The notes under the pieces were generated by a model. The model searched no databases. It worked only from the letters and a program-made list of their open reading frames with translations, and was not told the origin of the DNA. A stretch of 64,000 nucleotides of DNA from Dyella humicola. GTDB lineage: Bacteria > Pseudomonadota > Gammaproteobacteria > Xanthomonadales > Rhodanobacteraceae. The stretch's first letter is position 1. Each line of letters opens with the position of its first letter. This document shows, piece by piece, positions 40,425 through 50,086 of this stretch. Both the position numbers and the translations under genes were made by a program. The stretch is from the NCBI RefSeq assembly GCF_026283945.1, contig NZ_JAPDPC010000002.1, positions 186,001 through 250,000 on the forward strand, read 5' to 3'.

Positions 40425-40449
40425 GGGGGAGGAATGCTTCCCCCTCGGT
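40425..40449. terminator. Terminator between the POT gene and convergent marR
   Basis: GAGGGGGA pairs with TCCCCCTC around GGAATGCT. It lies in the gap between two convergent genes and can serve both. Confidence 0.6.
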
Positions 40450-40452
40450 TCC

Positions 40453-40941
40453 TTACGGCTGATCGACAGGCTGTAGCTTGTCGAGGATGCGCATGAGCCA
40501 GTCACGCTCCTCGGCATCCAGCTTGGCCAGCAGCTCGCGCTCCCTGGCCCGCGCCATCGGCGCCACCTCATCATGAACCTGCCAGCCGGCCTCGCTGAGG
40601 CCGAGCACGGAACGGCGCTTGTCGCCGTCGTGGGTGCCGCGGTTGACCCGGCCCGATTCCACCAAGCGCGCCAGGGCACGGCTGACAGCCACTTTATCCA
40701 TCAGCGTACGCTCGGCGACCTCGCGCGCTGACAGGCCATCGAAGCGCGCCAACACGGCCATCACGCGCCATTCCGTCATGCTCAGGTCAAAGCGGCGCTG
40801 ATACTCGTCGGCGATGCCTTGGCTGACGGCATTGGACAGGATCGAGAGCCGGTACGGCAGGAAGTGCTCGAGTTCGAGTGGCGCATGGTCGGGACGGGTT
40901 TCAACGGGCACTGCTGCAACGCTCCTTGCAAATGGTTTCAT
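40453..40941 (-). CDS. MarR-family regulator, divergent from hpd
   Basis: 162 residues. Winged HTH: LSMTEWRVMAVLARFDGLSAREVAERTLMDKVAVSRALARLVESGRVNRGTHDGDKRRSVLGLSEAG, with the D-x-R-R wing. Flanked by helices for dimerisation. Its ATG faces hpd with 83 bp between, so it is a good candidate for local control of the tyrosine-degradation genes. The MarR-family regulators found next to hpd/hmgA elsewhere are repressors released by pathway intermediates. Confidence 0.88.
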   Translation of the reverse strand: MKPFARSVAAVPVETRPDHAPLELEHFLPYRLSILSNAVSQGIADEYQRRFDLSMTEWRVMAVLARFDGLSAREVAERTLMDKVAVSRALARLVESGRVNRGTHDGDKRRSVLGLSEAGWQVHDEVAPMARARERELLAKLDAEERDWLMRILDKLQPVDQP

Positions 40942-41024
40942 ATGTAACTATAACGTTCATCTTATACGGATGGTCGCACGCTTGGGCGTAGGGCCATTGA
41001 GCATTGATCTATCAGGAGATCCCC
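40942..41024. promoter_or_regulatory. Divergent marR-hpd control region
   Basis: 83 bp. ATGTAACTATAACGTTCAT (from 40942) is an imperfect dyad (ATG-AAC / GTTCAT) next to a TTATAC -10-like element. A likely MarR operator overlapping the promoters. AGGAG precedes the hpd ATG. Confidence 0.4.
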
Positions 41025-42119
41025 ATGAGCGCGCAGCCCAATCTTGGCATGCAGGTCACCACCTTCGAAAACCCCATGGGCATCAACGGATTCGAGTTTG
41101 TCGAATTCGCCGCTCCGACGGGCCGCGCCCATGAACTGCATACGCTGTTCAAGAACATGGGTTTCACCGCCGTACTCAAGCACAAATCGCGTCCCATCAC
41201 GGTCTATCGCCAGGGCGGCGTGAATGTCTTAGTCAACGAAGATCCCGATTCGTTCGCGGCTGATTTCGCCAAGGCGCATGGTCCGTGCGCGGCCGGCTTC
41301 GCCATCCGCTTCCAGAAGCCCGCGGCCGAGGTCCTGAGCACCGTGCTGGGCAACGGTGGCGAGGCGATCAGCGAGAAGGCCCAGACCAAGGCGGTGAATG
41401 CGCCGGTGGTGAAGGGCATTGGCGACTGCATGCTTTATCTGGTCGACCGCTACGGCGACAAGGGCAGCATCTACGACGGCGACTACGAGCCGATTCCCGG
41501 CGTTGATCAGCATCCGACCGGCTTTGGCCTCACCTTCATCGATCACCTGACGCACAACCTCTACTTCGGCAATATGCAGAAGTGGTCGGATTACTACGAG
41601 CGCCTGTTCAACTTCCGCGAGATCCGCTACTTCGACATCAAGGGTGCCAAGACCGGCCTGGTGTCCAAGGCGATGACCGCGCCGGACGGCATCGTGCGTA
41701 TTCCGCTCAATGAATCGAGCGATCCGAAGTCGCAGATCAACGAGTACCTGGATGCGTATCACGGCGAAGGCATCCAGCACATCGCCTGCTTCACCGACAA
41801 TATCTATGACACGGTGGAAGCGATGCGGGCGAAGGGCGTGACCTTCCTCGATACGCCGGATGCCTATTTCGAAGTGATCGACCTGCGCATTCCGAACCAT
41901 GGCGAGGACGTGCCGCGCCTGGCGAAGAACAAGATCCTGATCGACGCCGACCCGGAGACCAAGCAGCGCAAGCTGCTGCAGATCTTCACGCAGAACAATA
42001 TTGGCCCGATCTTCTTCGAGATCATCCAGCGCAAGGGCAACGAGGGCTTTGGCGAAGGCAACTTCCAGGCGCTGTTCGAATCGATTGAACGCGACCAGAT
42101 GAAGCGCGGCGTGCTGTAA
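41025..42119 (+). CDS. hpd: 4-hydroxyphenylpyruvate dioxygenase
   Basis: 364 residues from ATG 41025. Converts 4-hydroxyphenylpyruvate to homogentisate. The Fe(II) ligands are His in FIDHLTHNL, His in IQHIACFTDN and Glu in GPIFFEIIQRKGNEGFG, in the C-terminal VOC half. The NFREIRYFDIKG and KSQINEYL stretches are family signatures. The N-terminal half is the degenerate VOC domain. Starts the tyrosine pathway; hmgA and fahA follow on the same strand after an inserted minus-strand gene. Confidence 0.95.
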   Translation: MSAQPNLGMQVTTFENPMGINGFEFVEFAAPTGRAHELHTLFKNMGFTAVLKHKSRPITVYRQGGVNVLVNEDPDSFAADFAKAHGPCAAGFAIRFQKPAAEVLSTVLGNGGEAISEKAQTKAVNAPVVKGIGDCMLYLVDRYGDKGSIYDGDYEPIPGVDQHPTGFGLTFIDHLTHNLYFGNMQKWSDYYERLFNFREIRYFDIKGAKTGLVSKAMTAPDGIVRIPLNESSDPKSQINEYLDAYHGEGIQHIACFTDNIYDTVEAMRAKGVTFLDTPDAYFEVIDLRIPNHGEDVPRLAKNKILIDADPETKQRKLLQIFTQNNIGPIFFEIIQRKGNEGFGEGNFQALFESIERDQMKRGVL

Positions 42120-42166
42120 AACGCTGGCACGGTGGCCGCCATGGGCGGTCACCGTGCCGGCTACGA

Positions 42167-42562
42167 TCAGTGCGTAAAACCGCCATTCCTGATCATGGTG
42201 GCGATCATCGCGCCAAAGAACATGAAGTAAACCGCCGAGATGACGATGCCGACGAGGATGAGCACGCCCAGGACCACGAAATAGGTGCGGAGCTTGGCGA
42301 GTGATTCCTTCAAGGCGTCGGCATCGCCGCTGAGCTGGGCGCGTTCGATGGCGCTGGCGGAGCGCATCAGCAGCAAACCCATCCAGATCGGCAGCCAGGC
42401 GATGACCAGGCCGATAATGGAGAGGGCGATAAGGGCCCCATGGATGATGGACACGATGCCGACGAACTTCATCCATCCCTTGCCCGAGGCAAGCGGCTGG
42501 CTGAGATCTTTGATCGAAGGGACGGCAGTGGCTTGGCCTAGCGACGAGAAAGAGTCGGACAT
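42167..42562 (-). CDS. Small membrane protein, DUF5362-like
   Basis: 131 residues with three hydrophobic segments (FVGIVSIIHGALIALSIIGLVIAWLPIWMGLLLM and YFVVLGVLILVGIVISAVYFMFFGAMIATMI). The first 30 residues are polar and probably cytoplasmic. It resembles the DUF5362 group from memory. It faces left between hpd and hmgA, so it does not belong to the catabolic operon and interrupts it. Confidence 0.7.
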   Translation of the reverse strand: MSDSFSSLGQATAVPSIKDLSQPLASGKGWMKFVGIVSIIHGALIALSIIGLVIAWLPIWMGLLLMRSASAIERAQLSGDADALKESLAKLRTYFVVLGVLILVGIVISAVYFMFFGAMIATMIRNGGFTH

Positions 42563-42705
42563 GTGGTTTCCTTAGGTGTCATTGCAGTGAATGAACAACA
42601 GAGCCTCATCCATTGAACGAGGCGGGCCAGCAGTCGTAGGCAAGAGTAATAGGATCGTGCGGCGTCGTGCATGACACCGCCCATCGGACAGAGCGCGGAG
42701 ATTCC

Positions 42706-44004
42706 ATGTCAGCCAGCAAGCAGCAGTACCAGTCCGGTTTCGCCAATGAATTCGCCACCGAGGCGCTGCCTGGCGTACTGCCTGAAGGGCAGAACTCGCC
42801 GCAGCGGGTGGCCCACGGCCTCTATGCCGAGCAGCTCTCGGGCACGGCGTTTACCGCGCCACGGCATAGCAATCGCCGCAGCTGGCTGTATCGCATTCGC
42901 CCCGCGGCGATGCACCACCCGTTCGAGTCGATGCCCCAGGGGCGTTTTCATAACCGCTTTAGCGAAGCACCCGCCTCGCCCAACCAGTTGCGTTGGGACC
43001 CGTGGCCGCTGCCGAGCGAGCCGACCGATTTCATCGACGGTCTGGTCACCCTGGCCGGCAACGGCAGCGCGGCGGATCAGTTGGGCGTGGGCATCCACAT
43101 TTACGCCGCCAATCGTTCGATGCAGGGCCGCTTCTTCTATGACGCCGACGGCGAGTTGCTGATCGTGCCGCAGCTAGGCCGCCTGCGTCTGGCCACCGAG
43201 CTGGGCATCATCGACATCGAGCCGCTGGAAATCGCGGTGATTCCGCGCGGTGTGCGCTTCCGCGTCGAGCTGTTGGACGATACGGCGCGTGGCTACGTAT
43301 GCGAAAACTTCGGCGCGTTGTTGCGCCTGCCGGATCTCGGTCCTCTCGGCAGCAACGGCCTGGCCAATCCGCGCGACTTCCTCACGCCCGTCGCGGCTTA
43401 CGAGGATGCAGAAGGCCAGTTCGAGCTGATTGCGAAATTCCAGGGCGAACTGTGGCGCGCCGCCATCGATCATTCGCCGCTCGACGTGGTCGGCTGGCAC
43501 GGCAACTACGCGCCGTACAAGTACGATCTGCGTCGCTTCAACACCATCGGCTCGATCAGCTACGACCATCCGGACCCGAGCATCTTCCTGGTGCTGCATG
43601 CGCCCAGCGACACGCCAGGGGTCAGCAATATGGACTTCGTGATCTTCCCGCCGCGCTGGCTGGTGGCACAGAACACATTCCGCCCGCCGTGGTTCCATCG
43701 CAATATCGCCAGCGAGTTCATGGGCCTGATTACTGGTGCCTATGACGCGAAGGCCGAAGGTTTCGTGCCCGGCGGCGCCTCGCTGCATAATTGCATGAGC
43801 GGCCACGGGCCGGATGCAGCTACGTTCGAGAAAGCCTCGGCAGCGGACCTGTCCAAGCCCGACGTGATTACCAGCACCATGGCCTTCATGTTCGAGACGC
43901 GTCGGGTGATTCACCCGACCCAACAGGCATTGGAAGCGCCGCAGCTGCAGGGCAACTACTACGAATGCTGGCAGGGCATCCGCAAGCACTTCACTGGCGG
44001 CTAA
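42706..44004 (+). CDS. hmgA: Homogentisate 1,2-dioxygenase
   Basis: 432 residues from ATG 42706, usual family length. Opens the ring of homogentisate to maleylacetoacetate. Visible: [26 protein letters not shown] at the N-terminus, [13 protein letters not shown], the metal-binding region [20 protein letters not shown] and the conserved [15 protein letters not shown]. The C-terminal [13 protein letters not shown] and [13 protein letters not shown] complete the set. Followed by fahA. Confidence 0.96.
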   Translation: MSASKQQYQSGFANEFATEALPGVLPEGQNSPQRVAHGLYAEQLSGTAFTAPRHSNRRSWLYRIRPAAMHHPFESMPQGRFHNRFSEAPASPNQLRWDPWPLPSEPTDFIDGLVTLAGNGSAADQLGVGIHIYAANRSMQGRFFYDADGELLIVPQLGRLRLATELGIIDIEPLEIAVIPRGVRFRVELLDDTARGYVCENFGALLRLPDLGPLGSNGLANPRDFLTPVAAYEDAEGQFELIAKFQGELWRAAIDHSPLDVVGWHGNYAPYKYDLRRFNTIGSISYDHPDPSIFLVLHAPSDTPGVSNMDFVIFPPRWLVAQNTFRPPWFHRNIASEFMGLITGAYDAKAEGFVPGGASLHNCMSGHGPDAATFEKASAADLSKPDVITSTMAFMFETRRVIHPTQQALEAPQLQGNYYECWQGIRKHFTGG

Positions 44005-44094
44005 GCCCTGGCAACAACAAACCCAGGATGGCTTGAGTCATCCGAATCAAAGACGTGAACGGCTGCAGTTGAGCGCAGCATACGGAGCGAAGGC

Positions 44095-45081
44095 ATGAAA
44101 CTCGGTTCTCTGAAGGAAGGCGGCCGCGACGGCACGCTGGTAGTCGTCAGCCGTGACTTGAAGCAGGCGGTCAAGGCGACTGGCATTGCAACCACGCTGC
44201 AGGCGGCGCTGGACGACTGGTCGAATGTCGCACCGCGGCTCAACGCCTTGTCGGAAGATCTCAACGCCGGCAACGCGGCAGGTGCGTTTACGCTCGATCC
44301 GTCTGCCTTGGCCTCGCCGCTGCCGCGCGCCTACGAGTTCGTGGACGGCAGTGCCTATCTGCCCCACGTCGAGCGTGTGCGTCGCGCCCGCGGCGCCGAA
44401 GTGCCCGAATCGTTTTACACCGACCCGTTGATGTACCAGGCCACCAGTGCCGGCTTTCTCGGCCCGCGCGACCCGGTGGTCGTACCCAGCGAAGACTACG
44501 GCATCGATCTGGAAGCTGAAGTGGTGGTGGTCACCGATGATGTGCCGATGGCACCGACGCCTGCGCAGGCCGCTGAACACATCCAGCTAATCGGCTTGAT
44601 CAACGACGTATCGCTGCGTGGCCTGATTCCGGGCGAACTGGCCAAGGGCTTCGGCTTCCTGCAGTCCAAGCCGCGCTCCGCGCTGTCGCCCGTGCTGGTG
44701 ACTCCGGACGAACTGGGTGACGCGTGGCTGGGCGAGAAGCTGCATCTGCCGATGCGCACCTGGCTCAACGGCAAGTGGTTCGGCGAGGCCGAGTGCGGAG
44801 TCGACATGCAATTCAGCTTCGCCGAGCTGGTAGCACATGCCGCCAAGACGCGGCCGCTGACCGCAGGCACTATCGTTGGCTCCGGCACGATTGCCAACGA
44901 AGACACCAGCAAGGGCGCCTCGTGCCTGGCCGAGCAGCGTACGGTGGAAACGCTTCGCGACGGCAAGCCGAGCACACCGTTCCTGAAGTTCGGCGATAGT
45001 TTGCGTATCGATGTCACGGACAAAACCGGCGCGTCGATCTTCGGTGCCATCGAACAGGTCGTCGCACCGCTCAAGGGCTAA
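44095..45081 (+). CDS. fahA: Fumarylacetoacetase (fumarylacetoacetate hydrolase family)
   Basis: 328 residues. The FAH fold metal ligands are in DYGIDLEAEVVVVTDD (Glu-x-Glu), LINDVSLRG (Asp) and the KGFGFLQSKPRSALSP loop. Cleaves fumarylacetoacetate to fumarate and acetoacetate, the last step of tyrosine breakdown. The third enzyme, maleylacetoacetate isomerase, is not here but at 62437. Shorter than animal FAH, as in the bacterial subgroup. Confidence 0.9.
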   Translation: MKLGSLKEGGRDGTLVVVSRDLKQAVKATGIATTLQAALDDWSNVAPRLNALSEDLNAGNAAGAFTLDPSALASPLPRAYEFVDGSAYLPHVERVRRARGAEVPESFYTDPLMYQATSAGFLGPRDPVVVPSEDYGIDLEAEVVVVTDDVPMAPTPAQAAEHIQLIGLINDVSLRGLIPGELAKGFGFLQSKPRSALSPVLVTPDELGDAWLGEKLHLPMRTWLNGKWFGEAECGVDMQFSFAELVAHAAKTRPLTAGTIVGSGTIANEDTSKGASCLAEQRTVETLRDGKPSTPFLKFGDSLRIDVTDKTGASIFGAIEQVVAPLKG

Positions 45082-45087
45082 CAGCGC

Positions 45088-45121
45088 AAAGCCGCGATCA
45101 CAATGATGTGGTCGCGGCTTT
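45088..45121. terminator. Hairpin after fahA
   Basis: AAAGCCGCGATCAC pairs with GTGGTCGCGGCTTT (one mismatch). There is no long T run, so it may be a terminator or an mRNA 3' stabiliser. Confidence 0.6.
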
Positions 45122-45144
45122 GCGGGTCAAATTGTCGCTATGAG

Positions 45145-45158
45145 TTGACCATCATCAG
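45145..45158 (+). promoter_or_regulatory. FNR/Anr-like box upstream of hemN
   Basis: TTGAC-CATC-ATCAG matches TTGAT-N4-ATCAA at eight of ten positions and lies 36-49 bp before the hemN ATG. hemN is a classic target of FNR-type regulators. Confidence 0.4.
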
Positions 45159-45193
45159 GCGTGTCATCCAGGGCGGTGGGGATAATTTCGCCC

Positions 45194-46594
45194 ATGCGCG
45201 CCCACACCACCGCCCCTGAATTTGACCCGGAACTCATCGCCCGGCACGACGTCGCAGGTCCTCGATACACGAGTTACCCGACCGCGCCCCAGTTCCATGC
45301 GGGCTTCGATGAGACGGCGCTGCGCGCTGCGATTGAATCCTCGAACCATGCGGCCGTTCCGCGTCCTTTGTCGCTATACGTGCACGTGCCGTTCTGTTTC
45401 AGTCCGTGTTTCTACTGCGGTTGCACGCGAACGATCACGCGTGACCCTGCTCATGCAGATATCTATCTGCGGTACCTGCAGAAGGAACTGGCACTCACGG
45501 CACCAAAGTTCGATCGCGATCGGCCGTTGCGACAACTGCATATGGGGGGCGGTACACCTAACTTCCTCGATATGCCGAGGATGCGAGCCCTGTTCGGTTC
45601 GATCGCGCATCATTTCAACGTCAACCCGGATGCGTCCCGCGAATACGGCATCGAAATCGATCCGCGCTATGCCGATGGCGCGTACATACGCGAGCTGGGT
45701 GCATTGGGCTTCAATCGCGTCTCTGTCGGTATCCAGGACTTTGATCCTGTGGTGCAGGCGGCGGTCAATCGCATCCAGAGCGTCGAACAGACGCGCGAGC
45801 TACTGGAAGTGGCTCGAGACTCGGGCTTCGACTCGGTGAGCGTCGACCTGATTTATGGCCTGCCGCGCCAAACTCTGGATGGCTTCGACCACACCCTGGA
45901 TGAAGTGATCGCGTTGTCACCTGACCGCGTGGCGGTCTACGGCTACGCGCACCTGCCAAGTCTTTTCAAGGCACAGCGGCAAATCGACGGTGGCGAGCTG
46001 CCTGACCCGTCCACCCGTCTCGCGCTATTTGGTCGAGCTCTGGAAAAGCTGTGCGGTGCCGGCTACGTCTATGTCGGCATGGATCATTTTGCGCGCGCCG
46101 ATGACGAGTTGGTGCGCGCCCAGCGTGCGGGGACGCTCCAACGGAATTTCCAGGGCTATTCGACGCACGGCGACTGCGACATCATCGGCCTTGGGGTAAG
46201 CTCGATCGGTCGTATCGGCAATACGTATAGCCAGAACGCCCGTGACCTCCCTGGGTACTACGCCGCGTTGGATGCGGGGCGTATGCCGTTGGTGCGCGGA
46301 ATATTGCTGAACGAAGATGACTTGATACGCCGCTCCCTGATCGGCGAATTGATGTGCCATGGCGAGCTGTGCATCCCCGCCTTCAGCGCACTTCATCAGT
46401 TGAACTTCAATGACTACTTCGCGGCAGAGATTGAACGCCTTCAAAGACTCGCTGCCGATGAACTGGTGACGCTGGACGAAGACACGATTCGCGTGACGGC
46501 CCGCGGCAGATTGCTTTTGCGCAACATCGCGATGTGCTTCGATGCGTATTTGTCGATACCGTCGGATACGCCGCGCTATTCACGAACCATTTGA
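45194..46594 (+). CDS. hemN: Oxygen-independent coproporphyrinogen III oxidase
   Basis: 466 residues from ATG 45194. Radical SAM enzyme of haem synthesis under low oxygen. The cluster motif is CFSPCFYCGC (Cys-x3-Cys-x2-Cys-x-Cys), followed by MGGGTPNFL, SVGIQDFDP and YGLPRQT. AGPRYTSYPTAPQF at the start and the C-terminal helical region with LIGELMCHGEL are HemN-specific rather than HemW. Upstream box and function fit anaerobic induction. Confidence 0.95.
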   Translation: MRAHTTAPEFDPELIARHDVAGPRYTSYPTAPQFHAGFDETALRAAIESSNHAAVPRPLSLYVHVPFCFSPCFYCGCTRTITRDPAHADIYLRYLQKELALTAPKFDRDRPLRQLHMGGGTPNFLDMPRMRALFGSIAHHFNVNPDASREYGIEIDPRYADGAYIRELGALGFNRVSVGIQDFDPVVQAAVNRIQSVEQTRELLEVARDSGFDSVSVDLIYGLPRQTLDGFDHTLDEVIALSPDRVAVYGYAHLPSLFKAQRQIDGGELPDPSTRLALFGRALEKLCGAGYVYVGMDHFARADDELVRAQRAGTLQRNFQGYSTHGDCDIIGLGVSSIGRIGNTYSQNARDLPGYYAALDAGRMPLVRGILLNEDDLIRRSLIGELMCHGELCIPAFSALHQLNFNDYFAAEIERLQRLAADELVTLDEDTIRVTARGRLLLRNIAMCFDAYLSIPSDTPRYSRTI

Positions 46595-46634
46595 TCGAAA
46601 CGGGCGTTTCGGCTGACGGAGTTTAACCTGAAGA

Positions 46635-46650
46635 CCTGATCCACATCAGG
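46635..46650. promoter_or_regulatory. FNR/Anr-like dyad CCTGAT-N4-ATCAGG upstream of fabA
   Basis: A perfect inverted repeat with the TGAT-N4-ATCA core, 83 bp before the fabA ATG. It could bind an FNR/CRP-family regulator or be a short transcript-end hairpin of hemN. Confidence 0.4.
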
Positions 46651-46692
46651 GCCGATGAAGGATTGTGCACACAGACTCGCAGAACCATAACT

Positions 46693-46748
46693 GTGAGTTC
46701 TTTCATGTCCTATCCCTCCTGTGAGTGCCTTGATGTCCTACCCCTCCT
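46693..46748 (+). repeat. 28-bp tandem duplication at the fabA start
   Basis: Two adjacent 28-bp units (46693-46720 and 46721-46748) match at 24 of 28 positions. The second contains the fabA ATG; the first carries an out-of-frame copy of the start (ATGTCCTATCCCTCC), opening a 16-codon ORF that ends inside fabA at 46755. Confidence 0.8.
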
Positions 46749-47248
46749 CGTTTGACCGCGAACAATTGCTCGCTTGTGCGCGTGGCGAGCTGTTTGGCCC
46801 GGGCAATGCTCGTTTGCCATCGCCACCCATGTTGATGTTCGATCGCATTACGCATATCGATGACTACAGCGGCCAGTTCGGTAAAGGCTCGCTTCATGCC
46901 GAACTGGATATCAGTCCGGGGCTATGGTTCTTCGGCTGTCATTTCGATGGCGATCCGGTGATGCCGGGCTGTCTCGGCCTGGACGCATTGTGGCAGCTGA
47001 GTGGGTTCTTTCTGCCGTGGCTTGGCGTGCCGGGACGCGGCCGGGCGCTGGGGGTGGGGCAGGTAAAGTTCTCCGGACAGGTGCTGCCAAGTGCCAAGCT
47101 GGTGCGCTACGAGGTGGATATCCGACGCGTGATGCGCAGCAAGATGGCCCTGGTGGTGGCTGATGGCCGTATGTACGTTGACGAGCGGCAGATCTACGTA
47201 GCGACGGATATGCGTGTGGGACTGTTTGATTCGACGGAGGGCTTCTGA
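46733..47248 (+). CDS. fabA: 3-hydroxydecanoyl-ACP dehydratase/isomerase FabA
   Basis: 171 residues from ATG 46733, exactly family length. Dehydrates and isomerises the C10 intermediate to make unsaturated fatty acids. [17 protein letters not shown] at the start and the active-site [23 protein letters not shown] (catalytic His and Asp) are diagnostic. The stop overlaps the fabB start (TGATG). A 28-bp duplication surrounds the start codon. Confidence 0.95.
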   Translation: MSYPSSFDREQLLACARGELFGPGNARLPSPPMLMFDRITHIDDYSGQFGKGSLHAELDISPGLWFFGCHFDGDPVMPGCLGLDALWQLSGFFLPWLGVPGRGRALGVGQVKFSGQVLPSAKLVRYEVDIRRVMRSKMALVVADGRMYVDERQIYVATDMRVGLFDSTEGF

Positions 47249-48456
47249 TGCGGCGCGTGGTCGTGACTGGGCTCGGCATCGTGTCTTGCCTCGGCAACAC
47301 GAGTGATGTCGTTACAGGCGCGTTGCGCGATCTGCGCAGCGGAATTCGAGCCGTACCCGAGTATGCGCTGCGCGGCTTGCGCAGCCAGGTGGCCGGCGTG
47401 CCACAGACTGATCTCGATGCGTCGATTGACCGCAAGCTGCGGCGCTTTATGGGCGATGCCGCGGCCTATGCCTATATCGCGATGCGCAATGCCATTGCGG
47501 ACGCCGGATTGGCCATCGAGCAAATTCGACATCCCCGCTGTGGCGTTATCGCCGGCTCGGGCGGTGGCTCAGCGCGCTGGCAAATCGAGGCCGCCGATTT
47601 GCTGCAGGAGAAAGGTGTGCGCAAGATCGGACCCTGCATGGTGCCACGCACGATGTGCTCGACCGTATCCGCGTCGCTCGCTACCGCGTTCGGGATACTC
47701 GGGTTGAGCTATTCGATCGCCGCGGCATGCGCCACATCGGCCCATTGCATCGGTGCGGCAGCGGACCTGATTCGACACGGCGCGCAGGATGTGATGTTTG
47801 CTGGCGGCGGCGAGGAACTGCATTGGGGGATGACCGCGCAATTCGATGCGATGGGTGCGCTATCGACAGGCTATAACGACATCCCGGAATCAGCATCGCG
47901 TCCCTATGACGCCGGGCGCGACGGCTTTGTCATCGGCGGTGGTGGCGGCATGCTGGTGCTTGAGGCCTACGAGCACGCCAGGGCGCGTGGCGCGCAGATA
48001 CATGCCGAACTGGTGGGTTATGGGGTCACCTCCGATGGCGCCGATATGGTCGCGCCAAGCGGCGAAGGCGCGGCGCGCTGCATGCGCATGGCGCTGTCCG
48101 GTTTAGATACTCCCGTCAGCTATCTCAATACGCACGGCACGGCCACGCCGCTGGGAGACATCGTCGAGCTGACGGCAGTGCGCGAGGTATTCGGCAGCAG
48201 CGTACCGCCGCTGTCATCGACCAAGGCACTCAGCGGCCATGCGCTGGGTGCGGCCAGCGTGCATGAGGCGATCTACAGCTTGCTCATGCTCAAGGGCGAC
48301 TTCATGGCGGGGTCGGCGCATATCACCGAGTTGGACCCGCGCGCCGCGGGCTATCCGATTCTGCACGAGACGCGGGATGCGAAGCTCACGACGGTGATGT
48401 CGAATAGTTTTGGTTTCGGCGGCACCAATGCGAGTCTGCTATTCGCCAGGGTTTGA
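47248..48456 (+). CDS. fabB: 3-oxoacyl-ACP synthase I FabB
   Basis: 402 residues. Condenses malonyl-ACP with unsaturated acyl chains. The active-site triad is Cys in [11 protein letters not shown], His in [11 protein letters not shown] and His in [36 protein letters not shown] opens the protein, and [12 protein letters not shown] is near its end. Coupled to fabA by a one-base overlap, the standard fabAB arrangement. Confidence 0.95.
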   Translation: MRRVVVTGLGIVSCLGNTSDVVTGALRDLRSGIRAVPEYALRGLRSQVAGVPQTDLDASIDRKLRRFMGDAAAYAYIAMRNAIADAGLAIEQIRHPRCGVIAGSGGGSARWQIEAADLLQEKGVRKIGPCMVPRTMCSTVSASLATAFGILGLSYSIAAACATSAHCIGAAADLIRHGAQDVMFAGGGEELHWGMTAQFDAMGALSTGYNDIPESASRPYDAGRDGFVIGGGGGMLVLEAYEHARARGAQIHAELVGYGVTSDGADMVAPSGEGAARCMRMALSGLDTPVSYLNTHGTATPLGDIVELTAVREVFGSSVPPLSSTKALSGHALGAASVHEAIYSLLMLKGDFMAGSAHITELDPRAAGYPILHETRDAKLTTVMSNSFGFGGTNASLLFARV

Positions 48457-48506
48457 CACACCGGGCCTTGGCGGGCCAATGCAATGGCGATCAGGCCACC
48501 CCTGGA

Positions 48507-49277
48507 TCAGGGGTTCGTCAGATCGGGAATGGACATCGAGTTACGGTCGCCATCCGCTAACAGTCCTTGGTGGATGGCGTTCAAGGAATCCAACAAGCGT
48601 GCGCGCGCTTCGGGTGCATAAGGGTTTTCGCGTTGAATCGCCGAAAACAGGTGGCCCGCGTCGCCGCGCACGGCGGCCAGCATGTTGGCCAGGCCTAGAA
48701 AGGAAGGCGGCGCCATCGAGAGATCCTCGCCGATGCCCATGTCCACCAGCGCCTTGGCGATAAAGAACGTCAGTGCGTGCGTTTCGGCCATGGCGCGATC
48801 ATGAGCGACCGGATCCTGGTCGATGACTTCACAGCCCAGTGACTTGAACAGTTGACGCGTGCGCCTGGCCGCGTCCGGGTGCTGGAGACTCCGACATAGC
48901 ACGATGCGCAGCGGGCGCTCGTCGCGCGCCAGGCTCAGCGGGCCGAATAACGGATGGGTACCGGCATGCGGAATCTGCGCGCCGAGCACGTCACCAATCA
49001 AGGCGCACGGACGCAGTTTGACGCTGCCAACGTCGATGACCGTTTGCTTCGGATGAAGCAGGGGCCGCAGCTCCAGCAAAGCCTCATGCATGCTTGGTAC
49101 GGGCATGGCCAGGACCACCCAGCTTGCATTGGCAACGGCGGCAGCGGTCGACGAGGCCGTAAGCGCCTCGGGTACGTTGGCCTGAGGGTCGTAGACGCGG
49201 ACGCGATGCCCGGCCTGTTGCAGCAATGGGGCGAACGCCTGTCCAAAGCGGCCGTAGCCGAGCAGGGCGAAGTTCAT
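48507..49277 (-). CDS. Prephenate dehydrogenase family protein
   Basis: 256 residues, shorter than a full TyrA. NAD(P)-binding [26 protein letters not shown] at the N-terminus, then DVGSVKLRP and GTHPLFGP, and the helical dimerisation half with [18 protein letters not shown]. These are the prephenate/arogenate dehydrogenase signatures (second step of tyrosine synthesis). No chorismate mutase domain. Convergent with fabB. Specificity for prephenate versus arogenate cannot be read from the sequence. Confidence 0.85.
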   Translation of the reverse strand: MNFALLGYGRFGQAFAPLLQQAGHRVRVYDPQANVPEALTASSTAAAVANASWVVLAMPVPSMHEALLELRPLLHPKQTVIDVGSVKLRPCALIGDVLGAQIPHAGTHPLFGPLSLARDERPLRIVLCRSLQHPDAARRTRQLFKSLGCEVIDQDPVAHDRAMAETHALTFFIAKALVDMGIGEDLSMAPPSFLGLANMLAAVRGDAGHLFSAIQRENPYAPEARARLLDSLNAIHQGLLADGDRNSMSIPDLTNP

Positions 49278-49444
49278 GCGGACATCCTGGGGACATGGCT
49301 GGGACGTGGATCCTTGATGTCGTCGCGGTTAGCTGCCATGACGCAGGTCAAGCCCGTGGTACAGGGTGGTCCCGGCCGGGCCAGCTATCGTGCTTCGGGT
49401 CGGCGGCATGTTCTACTTGTAGGCCCCATCCAACGAGGTGTCCC

Positions 49445-49945
49445 ATGTCCCAAGTTACTCTCAAGGGCCAGCCGGTCCAGGTCGACGGCCACTTTCTCGC
49501 CAAGGGCGATCATGCGCCCGCGTTCTCTCTGGTCGGCAAGGATCTGGCCGACGTCACGCTGGCCAAGTTCGCCGGCAAGCGCAAGGTGCTGAACATCTTC
49601 CCGAGCGTGGACACACCCACCTGCGCCACTTCGGTGCGCCGCTTCAACGAAAAGGCCAGCAAGCTCGATAACGCGGTGGTGCTGTGCATTTCTGCCGACC
49701 TGCCGTTTGCCCAGTCGCGCTTCTGCGGCGCGGAAGGCCTGGACAATGTAGTGACGCTGTCCACGCAGCGCGGTCATGAGTTCCTCAAGCACTACGGCGT
49801 GGCGATCGCGTCGGGTCCACTCGGCGGCTTGGCCGCGCGTGCGGTGGTGGTGCTCGATCAGCACGACAACGTGATCCACACCGAGCTGGTGGCTGAGATT
49901 GCGGACGAACCGAACTATGACGCCGCTCTGGCTGTTCTTGGTTGA
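49445..49945 (+). CDS. tpx: Thiol peroxidase Tpx
   Basis: 166 residues from ATG 49445; the frame is open further upstream, but that part overlaps the divergent gene. Atypical 2-Cys peroxiredoxin: peroxidatic Cys in [13 protein letters not shown], resolving Cys in SRFCGAEGL, plus [18 protein letters not shown] and NYDAALAVL. Reduces peroxides with thioredoxin, in cytoplasm or periplasm; no signal peptide is seen here. Confidence 0.94.
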   Translation: MSQVTLKGQPVQVDGHFLAKGDHAPAFSLVGKDLADVTLAKFAGKRKVLNIFPSVDTPTCATSVRRFNEKASKLDNAVVLCISADLPFAQSRFCGAEGLDNVVTLSTQRGHEFLKHYGVAIASGPLGGLAARAVVVLDQHDNVIHTELVAEIADEPNYDAALAVLG

Positions 49946-50036
49946 GGGCATACGCGATGCGGCCGGCCCGTAAGTCGTGATTGCCTGATCCGCGCTTGAT
50001 CGTGACTTGGTGCTCACGGTTCATGCCGGTCTCAGG

Positions 50037-50071
50037 CACGAAAAGGCCGGGCAGTGCCAGGCCTTTTCGTG
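50037..50071. terminator. Bidirectional terminator after tpx
   Basis: CACGAAAAGGCC pairs with GGCCTTTTCGTG; A and T runs within the stem suit both strands. It separates tpx from the convergent TonB-like gene. Confidence 0.85.
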
Positions 50072-50086
50072 TCGCCGAATGGCGGG

